DNA of 64,000 nucleotides from Brooklawnia cerclae (GTDB taxonomy: Bacteria > Actinomycetota > Actinomycetes > Propionibacteriales > Propionibacteriaceae). The stretch is from contig NZ_JAAMOZ010000001.1 of assembly GCF_011758645.1 (NCBI RefSeq), forward strand, positions 1,302,001 through 1,366,000, given 5' to 3'. Positions within the stretch are counted from its first letter, which is position 1; each line of letters starts with the position of its first letter. A model generated the notes under the pieces. It saw nothing but the letters and a program-made list of their open reading frames with translations, had not been told where the DNA came from and searched no databases. Shown here piece after piece: positions 54,601 through 63,400 of the stretch. The position numbers and the translations under genes were made by a program.

Positions 54601-57491
54601 GTGACCCGATCGAGGTCGAGGCCGCGGCACGCGCCATGGCCGCGTCCACCGACCGGAGGCGCTTCTGTGCGATCGGTTCGGTGAAGGCGAACATCGGGCA
54701 CCTCGAGTCGTGCTCGGGCCTGGCGTCCCTGATCAAGGTCGTCAGGCAGATGGAGACGCGCACTCTGGCACCCACGATCAACGCGTCGCCGCTCAATCCC
54801 CGGCTCGAACTCGAGAACGGGCCGTTCTTCATCACCGAACAGCAGTTGCCGTGGGAGCCCGACGAACGCAGCGGCGTGCTCCGCGCCGGAATCAGCTCGT
54901 TCGGTGCCGGTGGCTCCAACGCCCACATCGTCGTCGAGTCGTTCGCGGGCCGTGGCCACAGCACGGTTCCCGCCTCGCCGCAACTCATCGTCTTGTCCGC
55001 ACGGACCGACGACAGGCTCCCGCTCATGGCCGAACTGCTCGCCGACCACCTCGAGCGGCAGGCCGACGTGTCGCTGGCCGACGTCGCCTGGACGCTGCAG
55101 ACGGGTCGGGAGCCGCTCGCGGCCCGTCTGGCGTTCGTGGCGTCGGACGTCTCCCACTGTGTTGCCGTGCTCCGGCAGGTGGCCACCGGAGCGGTCATCG
55201 AGGGGGTGGCCCGCACTCCGGAGGGGACGATCGGTCAGCCGGAATCCTCGCCCGCGGAGGTCACCCGGGGTCGTGCGGACGAGCAGAGCCTCGGACGTCT
55301 CGCCCAGGCGTGGACGCGCAAGGCCCACATCGACTGGGATTCGCTCCACGGCCGCCGGCCCGGCGTCGTCTCGCTTCCCGAGTACCCATTCGAGCACACG
55401 CACTACGTCGTCGAGCACGGGGTGAGGGAGCCGCTCGCGGCGATCGACGCCGAGCGGGTGGAGCGGACCGTTCGCGAGCGGCGGGAGGACCGTGCGGTTG
55501 ACGAGGAGATCGGTTCGGTGCACCCGCAGACGAGCACGTACGTCCCTGTCTGGGACGAGTTCACCGACGACGGGCGGCCGGCGAAGTCCTGGGAGGGACG
55601 GGTCGTCACGGTGTTCGCCGACGAGACCTTCGCCGAACTGTCGGACGCCCTCGCGAACCGGCTGCGCGAGCACGGCGCCACCGTGTCGGTCCTCGACATG
55701 CAGAGGTGGGCCGAGGCCGATCGTTCCGTCTACGAGCGCTCGACCGACATCGTCCACCTGCCGCAACCGAGACGGGCCGGTGGGGACGACATCTGGAGCC
55801 TGACCGCTCTCGAATCCGAGCAGGAGCAGGCCTTGCTCGGATTCCTCGGCATCGTCCGGCGGGTCATGTCCCGTGGGGCCACGGCCGCAGGATGTGACCT
55901 CTACGTCGTGACGGACCGGGTGCACGATCTCGCCGGGGTGTCGCGGAGGCCCTACGGCGGCGGCGCGAGCGCCCTGCTCCGAAGTGCCGTGAAGGAAGGC
56001 GAGGGATTCCGGGGCGTCGCGATCGACTTCGACCTGTCCGACACCGCGTCCCACCTGGACGAGGTCTGCTCCCACGTCCTCGGCACTGCCTGCACCGAGG
56101 ACGTGGAGGAACTGCTCGTGCGGGACGGACGAGCACACGTGCTGCGGCTCGCGGGTTCGCGGCTGCCTCTCGCCGGACGCGAGCCGATCGCGCCGGGAAG
56201 CGTCCACGTCATCGTCGGGGGCCTCGGATCGGTCGGCTTCGCCTACGCCGATCACCTGGTCCATGCCTGCCACGCGCGCGTGTGCCTGGTGGGGCGTTCG
56301 CCGCTCTCGGCGGACACGCGCAGGCTCCTGGCCCGTCTCGGCGATTCCGGCGTCCACTACCTCTATCGGGCTGTCGATGCGACCGACGACGAGGCCCTGC
56401 GCGCGGTACTGGAGGAGGTCGTGCAGCGGTGGGGTGCCGTCGACGGCCTCGTCCACAGCGCGATGGTCTTCGACGAGACGGCTGTCGCCGACATGTCGGA
56501 GGAGACCTTCCGTTCGGTGCTGAGGCCCAAGACCCGTGTGGTGCAGGCCATGCTGAAGGCCGCTCGTGGGCTCGAGATCGGGCACGTCCTGGCGTTCTCG
56601 TCGTCGCAGACCTACCTGGGAACCAGGCATCGGGCGCACTACGCCGCCGCCTGCGCCTCGTTGCGGGCGTACCTGGACGCCGCGCGAGAGGCGCTCGGGG
56701 TTTCCGTCCATCGCATCGACTGGGGTTTCTGGGGCACTGACAAGGGACGACGCATCGACCGGTCGTACGAGGACTTCCTCGCCGTTCGTGGGGTGCGCCC
56801 GATCGGTGAACACGACGGTATGGACGTCGTCATGAGGGTGCTGTCCAACTCGCTTCCCGAGACCACGGTCCTGACGGTCAGCGAGCGGGTGAAGTCCCAC
56901 ATCCACATCCTCACGGAAGCCGGCATCCCCGGATCGGCCCTCGAAGCGCCGCCTGGGGAATCGGGTGTCCGGCGGGCCCCGCGCCGCGCCCCGGCCGGGG
57001 ACCGGCCTCAGGGGCCGCAGCCGGGAACCGCGGAGCCGGGGCAGGAACGGTTCGCGGAGAAGGCCGCGCAACCGCCGGAGGGCATCGGGGACGTGGAGGC
57101 TCAACTCGTTCGCCTGCTCGCCGAGGTGATCTCGGCGTCCGAGGCCGACATCGACCCCTCCGCCTCGTTCATGGACATCGGCCTCGATTCGATCTCGGGG
57201 CTGAAGTTCGTGCGTGCGGTGGCCGACGCCTGGTCGATCGACCTGGGGGACACGGTCGTCTTCGACTTCCCGACGATCGCGAGCCTGAGCGAGCACATCC
57301 TCGACACCTACGGCGACCAGCTCCGCGCGTCGCACGCGGAGCCTCCCCGGGCAGGCGCGAATCCCACGGAACCACCGCAGGTCGCCGACGAGGACCACAG
57401 CGAGGTCTTCGCCCTGTTCAAGATGCTCGAATCCCGGGAGATGACCCCGGACGACCTGATGGCAATGGGAGACGATGACCATGCGCTCTGA
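48618..57491 (+). CDS. Trans-AT PKS P6: dock-KR-ACP / KS10-DHdeg-ACP / KS11-KR-ACP
   Basis: About 2957 residues from the ATG at 48618 (a GTG at 48612 and an ATG at 48621 are alternatives; all overlap the P5 stop). A docking segment (LSQNEIVAAVAEKRMTAQQA) is followed by a KR (GGTGGLA near 274, Tyr414) and ACP (Ser584) that complete the KS9 module. KS10 (about 685-1115; Cys854 in DTMCSSS) is followed by a region (about 1294-1527) with the length and end pattern of a DH but with neither the HxxxGxxxxP motif nor the second Asp; no KR is present; ACP Ser1587. KS11 (about 1675-2115; Cys1853 in DTACSSG, His1988 in EMHGTGT) precedes a KR (GGLGSVG near 2534, Tyr2675, with Cys2679 where Asn is usual) and ACP (Ser2858). 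It ends in a docking helix (VFALFKMLESREMTPDDLMA). Confidence 0.94.
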   Translation: MMPNLSQNEIVAAVAEKRMTAQQAYELLRTADEPYPQPGPTDRPVHFERIVVTRSWSQLEASDPRVPDSREPGLILVAPGAYAAHDVSRIAGAESSVVIDLPTLPGGASGDQQFADFWEGRVVARLHASDELSVVFSAAGATTTNPDTALLFRLTQAVLRTRTPNDLRIVFHVLRSDDRALAWAQGCASFMRCVHLENPRVSSRVVLMDRPLDATTYRWLARATASDVPAPGGGLVRVDDRGQCWVLDTDLDEPQPGRVPVGPGIESTAFVITGGTGGLARVLAPELVRRGAPAVVLCGRRRREQLDAGLVGVLERGHGAISYVSSDLGSDEEVMRLLGDARATTEGLCVVHAAGVRNDAFVIKQDVATFLETAAPKTDLLDMLMAAVRRVPGALLVAFSSVAALLGNPGQSAYAFANGYMDGLALDEPRRGDGGGRFLSIGWPLWDEGGMRIDGQAQDLMRSRTGMVPLGTDAGVDFLLGEIDGGRTGSEALLWGVGELIEDSLRPGGRAGAGGQQASGVVAGDIRGDRPPTSTAPVTTLGVASEELHRRTCRFLVQVISSVTEIPASDIVLDEPFDQFGLDSIVAMRIGDELERNFDGLPKTLLFEYQSINELAGYFTETHAQTLGSLLGIDPQPRPPAERDQASPVAEPVADERSGSAPIPAVAVVDRPVARQTDPRPARQETDGIAIVGLAGRYPQAESVEEFWQNLVGGVDSITEIPETRWDREEFFSAKKGELGRTNSRWGGFLDGIDQFDPRLFHINAREAAIMDPQERLFLETVWTAVEDAGYCLSDLRGRRVAVFAGAMYTEYQMLPSYAEGRLIAHSSLHSSIANRVSYYFDLNGPSVALDTMCSSSLVAVHYACRAILDGEAAMAIAGGVNVSLTPEKYLFLSQGNFLSSDGRCRAFGAGGDGYVPSEGVGAVVLKRVTDAVRDGDHIYGVIRGSAVNHDGKTSGYTVPSPKAQADVISRALAAGAVDPARVSYVEAHGTGTELGDPIEISGLSQVYAASPPAGGRATRAIGSVKSNIGHAESAAGIASLTKVLLQLQHAELVPSIHADQLNPIIDFASGGFTVQRAHEPWEASGDARRLAGISCFGAGGTNCHLVVEEYPGARLAPSEDRRVFVPFSSASEEQLRALLEKFVKHLRTPAGRSLRMQDVAYTMQRGRERMRVSLVVFARDTDQLVARIEDFLARGQDGPDLIYRASPTTDPDTDFFFAGELGRELIGRLVEQRQMDQLARIWLKGLPIEVERLYDDCRRVSLPTYVFDHASYWIPQEPKRASAGGLTDVLDSNDSDLDGVRLTATFDAGPGRKARFVDERGEVSAFAGAHAAEDSFRQLTGQAGDTFSYLRFLTRAQGPAPITYAVRAARGGLGVIVETTGPDGGVVFQASTSAAGERPVEELPERLRRAVDELVTRREAGDPQAGSSPVEVPGVDDARVHILDAGVDDLGSPLSAILAGCVLALGGQAGRPGLLEVTHLELLSSGRADVAVDRRASVGSGQDLEFYNSPTGRLIARVSGVTLAGETREAAGVPAVEPGVLDVVRDRVTDDGDVEGFVLDISADLFGVPRERLDTAVPFDEYGMDSVLIGRFAERIRTRFPQVQDTVLFDNATIGGLVDHLRAHYASPASGIGTDPDEPPTAAPAAGLVEPGVRPVRAAAIPSLIRGATHTEDEPVAIIGMSGVFPEAPDLGAYWHNLLCGREAISTIPIERWDYRPFFDAETDIPRPGTVYAPWGGFVDDPFGFDNRFFNITPADAVVIDPQERMLLETVWHTLEDAGVTRSVLTRPADDDLQEDVGVFVGTTSQTYQFWGVEESLRGRPVLTNASPWSLANRVSYFFDFSGPSMPVDTACSSGLSAVHLAMESLRSGECTSAIAAGVNLFLHPLKYVSMCQMKMLSPTGRLSAFGADADGFVPGEGVAAVLLKPLSKALADGDRVRALIRSSAVNHGGKTNGYTVPSVSAQARLLRRGWERAAIDPASIGYLEMHGTGTRLGDPIEVEAAARAMAASTDRRRFCAIGSVKANIGHLESCSGLASLIKVVRQMETRTLAPTINASPLNPRLELENGPFFITEQQLPWEPDERSGVLRAGISSFGAGGSNAHIVVESFAGRGHSTVPASPQLIVLSARTDDRLPLMAELLADHLERQADVSLADVAWTLQTGREPLAARLAFVASDVSHCVAVLRQVATGAVIEGVARTPEGTIGQPESSPAEVTRGRADEQSLGRLAQAWTRKAHIDWDSLHGRRPGVVSLPEYPFEHTHYVVEHGVREPLAAIDAERVERTVRERREDRAVDEEIGSVHPQTSTYVPVWDEFTDDGRPAKSWEGRVVTVFADETFAELSDALANRLREHGATVSVLDMQRWAEADRSVYERSTDIVHLPQPRRAGGDDIWSLTALESEQEQALLGFLGIVRRVMSRGATAAGCDLYVVTDRVHDLAGVSRRPYGGGASALLRSAVKEGEGFRGVAIDFDLSDTASHLDEVCSHVLGTACTEDVEELLVRDGRAHVLRLAGSRLPLAGREPIAPGSVHVIVGGLGSVGFAYADHLVHACHARVCLVGRSPLSADTRRLLARLGDSGVHYLYRAVDATDDEALRAVLEEVVQRWGAVDGLVHSAMVFDETAVADMSEETFRSVLRPKTRVVQAMLKAARGLEIGHVLAFSSSQTYLGTRHRAHYAAACASLRAYLDAAREALGVSVHRIDWGFWGTDKGRRIDRSYEDFLAVRGVRPIGEHDGMDVVMRVLSNSLPETTVLTVSERVKSHIHILTEAGIPGSALEAPPGESGVRRAPRRAPAGDRPQGPQPGTAEPGQERFAEKAAQPPEGIGDVEAQLVRLLAEVISASEADIDPSASFMDIGLDSISGLKFVRAVADAWSIDLGDTVVFDFPTIASLSEHILDTYGDQLRASHAEPPRAGANPTEPPQVADEDHSEVFALFKMLESREMTPDDLMAMGDDDHAL

Positions 57492-60400
57492 GCGACGCAA
57501 GGAACTGATGGAACTCGTCTACGCGGGCAAGCTCACCGCCGCGGAGGCGACGGCCCGCTACCTCGAACTCGAGACCTCCGAGCAACCCTCACAGGTCAGT
57601 CCCCACGATGTCGCCGTCATCGGGATGTCGGGACGCTTCCCCGCGGCCGACGACGTGGACGAGTACTGGGAACTGCTTCGCGACAACCGTTCCGCGATCG
57701 TGGACGTGAAGTCGCGCTGGCCACAGATCGACGAGTTCTACTCGGCGGATCTCACGGACTCCTCGCGTGCGCACAGCCGCTGGGGCGGGCTGATGAACAA
57801 CATCTTCGACTTCGACCCGCTCTTCTTCGAGCTGTCACCGCGTCAGGCCCAGCTCATGGAACCCCGCCAGCGGCTGCTGCTGATGGAGAGCTGGAAGGCG
57901 TTCGAGGACGCGGGCTACAGCCGGGGGGAGCTCGACGGCAGGAACTGCGGCGTGTTCGTCGGGTGCGAGGGCAGCTCGGACTACTTCGACGACATGGTGC
58001 GCGAACGCATGGACGGGAACGCCGTCCTGGGTCACTCCAACGCCGTCCTGTCCGCGCGCCTCGCCTACTTCATGAACCTGAGGGGCCCGTCGATGACCGT
58101 CGACACGGCCTGCTCGTCGTCGCTGGTGGCGATACACCTGGCATGCCAGGCCATCCGCGACGGATCCGCCGACATGGCGTTGGCGGGCGGGGTGACGGTC
58201 ATGCTGTCGATCGGCCAGCAGCTCCTGCAGAGCAGTATGGGAATGCTGTCGCCCGAGGGAAAGTGCAAGACCTTCGACGCCTCCGCGGACGGGTTCGTCC
58301 CCGCGGAGAGCGCGGCCGTGGTGGTGCTCAAGTCCCTGGAATCCGCGATCAGGGACTCCGACCACATCTACGGGGTCATCAAAGCCAGCACGGTCAACCA
58401 GGACGGGAAGACCAACGGCATCACCGCCCCGAGCTCGCACTCGCAGCAGGAGCTCATCGAGCGCGCCGTCGAGATGAGCGGCGTCGACCCCGCGGCGGTC
58501 CGCTACGTCGAGGCCCACGGCACAGGGACGCGGCTCGGTGACCCCATCGAGGTGGACGCACTGTCCCGGACCTATGGGGCGATGACAAGGCGAGGCACCA
58601 CGGGGATCGGCTCGGTGAAGACGAACATCGGTCACGCGAGTGCCGCGTCCGGCGTCGCATCCCTCGTCAAGCTGCTGCTCGGCATGAAGCACGATCTGAT
58701 TCCCGCGAGCATCAACTGTCACGAGCTGAATCCCCGCGTCCAGCTCGACGGCACCGGGCTCTACATCGTCCGCGAGAACGAACCGATGTTCCGGGGCGAG
58801 AAGGACGAGGTCATCACCGCGGTGAGTTCGTTCGGATACAGCGGCACGAACTGCCACCTCGTGGTGAGCTCGGCGCGCGGCTTCGGCGCAGGGCCGGTGC
58901 GCGACCCGCGTCCGGCGAGCCCGGACCCCCTGCCGTTCTTCGCCTCGGCCGCCACCCCGGAAAGCCTCCGGGCGCTCTGCGCGTCCTACGTCGAGTGGCT
59001 CGTGGCCCACGGTGACGACGTCGATCCCGCGCAGCTCTCCCTCCAGACGCTGGCCCTCCGCACGCCGATGAAGTTCCGGATCGTCCTGCCGTTCCGGACG
59101 ATCCCCGAACTCGTGGACCTCCTGGCATCCGTCGGTGACGAGGCCGTCGTCGCCACGCGCAAGAACCAGGGGCGGGACGAGGCCGCCGCGCTCGACCAGG
59201 CCATCGGGAACTACCTCTCCGAGCCGGACCGCGACGCGGCCGGGCTCGCCGGTCTGCTCGGGCGGATCGCGTCCACCTATCTGCGAGGCGTCGACGGCCG
59301 GTATCACCGGCTGGTTGCGCTGGTCGACCGGCGGCTGCCTCTTCCGACCTACCGCTTCGCCGCGACCCGGTACGAGCTGGACCCCGACGACATCGGCCGG
59401 ACGCCCATCCGCGAGACGGCCCCGCAACCCCCGCGGCGAGGGGAGGGGATCGCCTTCCGGCGTGCCGCGGTAGGCGGGCCGGATCTCGAGTGCGAGCTCG
59501 CCGGGGACGAGGCCTTCCTCCGCGACCACTGCCACATACTCCCCGGGGTCATATACCTGGAGCTGTTCAGGGCTGCGGCGGCCGCACTGGACCCGTCGAG
59601 TCGCGTGGCCTCGGTGCGGAACGTCATGTGGATGCGCCTCATGCACATTCCCGACGGCGTGACCGCGACCATTCGCATGGCCGTCGGTCGCCGCGGTGCC
59701 GATCGCGTCGACCTGACGCTGTACAGGGTCGACGACGCGGCGGCCGGCTCGTCCGCGGGGGAGCCGTTCGCGACGGCACAGGTTCACTACGGGCAACCGG
59801 CGCCGAGGCCTCGTGTTGTTCCCGAGGAGGAGTTCCTGCGCGGGCTGGACGGTGGCGCGAGCGCCGTCGAGAACTACCGGAGTCTGCTGTCCGACAACGG
59901 TGTCGGGGTGGGACCGGCCTTCAAGGGAGTCAGACGCATCCACAGCGACGCGAACCGGGCCCTCGGCGAACTCGGTCTGGAAGAGCCCGTGGAGGGACTC
60001 GAGTCGTTCGAGATACCGCCGTCGCTCGTCGACGGTGGCTTCAGTGGGATCGGGGCATGGATCTGTGACGACCGTCCGGAGGACCGCGGTCTGTATCTTC
60101 CTTTCTCGATCGGGAGAATGGAGCTCTACGACCTCTCCGAGCCCCCTCGTACGGTACGGATCGTCCGAACCCACGGCGCGACGCCCGGCGACGTGCAGAC
60201 GGCCGGGTACGAGCTGACCTATCTCTCGCGGGCCGGTGAGGCGGTCATACGCATCGAGAACATGTTCCTGCGCCGGTTGGAGGGCCAGGACGAGCCGGCG
60301 AGGGACGACTCGCAGGTGGTCCCGCTGACGGAGACGTGGCACGAGACCGATCGCATGCCGGTAGCGCCCTTCGATGGCCTCCTGGTCGGGCTCGCCCGGT

Positions 60401-63400
60401 CGGCCCGCGAGCTGGAGCTCTTCAGGGACGCGTTCAGGGATGCCACGACGCCGAGCGTCATCGCCGCCCAGGGCGTCCCGGCTCGCGACCTGCGCGAGGG
60501 CGAGCACCTGCTCGGCGGCCTCGACGAGGCATCGCTGCGTGAACTGGTCGATTCCCGGATTCCTCGGGACACGGCGCTGCGGTTCCTGCTGATGGGTTCG
60601 CCCTCGGACGACAGGTCGGTGGATCGTGTCGAGTCGGGGGTCGTCACGGTGATGAGGATCGTCCGCACCCTCATGAGGAAGCCGGTCAACTCGCCGACCG
60701 ACCTGGTCTTCTTCTCGTCCGGCGATCCGCTCGAACAGGCCGTCTCCGGGTTCTTCCACACCATGAACCTCGAGAAGCCGCTGTACCGCGGTCGTGTCGT
60801 GACGATCGCGGAAGGGGCCGACGTCCCGTCCGCCCTCGAGCAGGAGGCCGCCGCGACGACGGAGGCCTTCGACGTCCGCTACGAGAACGGCAGACGGTAC
60901 GAGCTCCGGCTCGCCCGGATGCCCGAGGGGGACGTGACGCCCACGGCGGCGGACGGGGCGTACATCGCGGGCGGGGCCTTCCTCGTCACCGGGGGAGCAG
61001 GCGGGATCGGGCTCGCGCTCGCCGGGCACCTGTTCGCGCACGGCGCGGCCCGGGTGTACCTGTGCGGGCGATCGGCCCTCGACGAGCGGCGACGTGCCGC
61101 CCTCGCCCCGCTGGAGCAGCAGGGGTTCGATGTGCGCTACCTGCCGTGCGATATCACCGACGCGGAATCGGTTCGTTCTGTGGCCGAGGTGCTCGCGGGG
61201 GACGCGAACGCTTCGGGCCGACCCGTGGTCGACGGGATCTATCACGCCGCCGGCGTCCTCCGCGATCGCTTCATCATCGCCAAGGACGAGGAGTCGTTCC
61301 ATCAGGTGATCGCACCCAAGACCACCGGCGCGGACACCATCGTGGACGCCGCCAGGAGGCTGGGCGCGTCCTTCGTCATGTTCTTCTCGTCCACCTCGTC
61401 GGTCCTGGGCAATCCGGGGCAGTGCGACTACTCGTTCGGGAACCGTTACCTGGATGTCCTGGCGCAGCGAGCCGCGAGCGACCAGGCCGGGCCGAGACTG
61501 CATTCCCTCAACTGGTCGGTCTGGGCCGACGGTGGCATGCGGATACCCGACGAACAACTCGCGATGCTGGAGGGTCGCTACGGGTTGACCCCGTTGCCGT
61601 TCTCCGCCGGGTTCGCGGCCATGGACGCGTGCATCGCCCGCGGGCACACCAGGGCGGTCGTCCTCCACGGGCACCAGAACCGGATCCTGGCGAACTTCTT
61701 CCCCTCCGGGCAGGAGCACGGTGGAGCCCGGCCGGTCGATGGTGGCGTCTCGGCCTTCGAGGCCGCGCTCGAAGGTGATCTGCGCGACGTCATCTGTGCG
61801 ACGCTGCGGCTCGAGGCGGAGGCGATCGACTTCGACGACGACCTGGCTCGCTACGGATTCGACTCCATCTCGTTCTCCGAGTTGGCCAGCCGGTTGAACG
61901 ACCTGTTCGGCCTGGACCTGACTCCGGCGATCTTCTTCGGATACACCTACCTGCACGAGCTCAAGCAGGGGCTGCTCGACGAGTACGGCGACGAACTCGC
62001 CCGTCACTACGGCTCGAAGGGGTCGGTGACGGCCGCGGTCGGCCCTGTCGCTCCCGCGGCACGGGTCGGCGACCTGAAGCCTCTCGTCGTGCCCGAGGCG
62101 CCCGTCCCGGAGCCCAGGACGTCGCCTGCCGTGGACGCGGGCCCCGTGAGTGCCGATCGACCCGCGGACATCTCCACCGGCTACCCGCCGGTCGCCATCA
62201 TCGGCATGTCGACCAGGCTGCCGCGCTCGTCGGACAGTGACGAGTTCTGGAACCACCTCGTGGCGGGTGACGACCTGGTGACCGAGGTGCCGGTCGATCG
62301 ATGGGACTGGCAGGGCATCTACGGTGACACCCGTGTCGACCGCCACCGGACCACCTACCACCATGGTGCGTTCATCGACGCGATCGACACCTTCGATCCC
62401 TACTTCTTCGGGATAGCGGGCACCGACGCCGAGGTCATGGATCCTCAGGAGCGCATGATGCTCGAGGAGGCCTGGCACGCCCTGGAGGACGCGGGCTACG
62501 ACCCCACGGCGCTGTCCGGGAGCGACACCGGTGTGTTCGTCGGCGTCTCGACGGGTGACTACAAGGAACTCCTCATCAAGGCGTCCTATCCGAACATGCT
62601 CACCCACACGATGATCCCCAACAGGATCTCGTTCACGCTCAACCTCCACGGCCCGAGCATGGTCGTCGACACCGCATGCTCCAGCGCCCTGGTCTCGATC
62701 CATGAGGCCGTGCAGGAGATACAGCGTGGCCACTGCGGAATGGCGCTCGCCGGGGCGGTGAACGTCATCTGTTCGCCGGGGCTGTACATCACCCAGGGCA
62801 GGATGAACATGCTCTCCCCGGGCGGCTCGTGCAAGACCTTCGACGCATCCGCGGACGGGTACGTGCGTGGCGAGGGCTGCGGGATGGTCGTGCTCAAGCC
62901 ACTGGACGCGGCACTGCGCGACCGCGACCGCATCATGGGCGTCATCAGGGGGTCCGCGGTCAATCACGGAGGAACCGCGAGCAACCTGTTCGCGCCCAAC
63001 GAGGCCGCCCAGAGCGAGGTCATACGCGCCGCCTACCACCGCGGGGGTGTCGCGGCGAGTGCGGTCTCCTACGTCGAGACCCATGGCACCGGCACCGCGC
63101 TGGGCGATCCGATCGAGGTCAACGCGCTGAAACGCGCCTACCGCGACCTCTACCGGGAGGAGTCCCGTACCTTCGGCGACGACGGCCCCGCCGTCTGCCT
63201 GGGGGCGGTCAAGACGAACACGGGTCACCTGGAGGCGGCCTCGGCGCTTCCGGGCCTGCTCAAGATCCTCTACTCGTTCGAGAGGGGGGTCATTCCCCGC
63301 AACATCCATTTCGCGAAGGTGAACCCCTATCTGCAGATCGAGCGGACGCCTTTCGAACTGGCGACCGAGAACGTCTCCTGGGACGAGCTCATGCGGGGGA

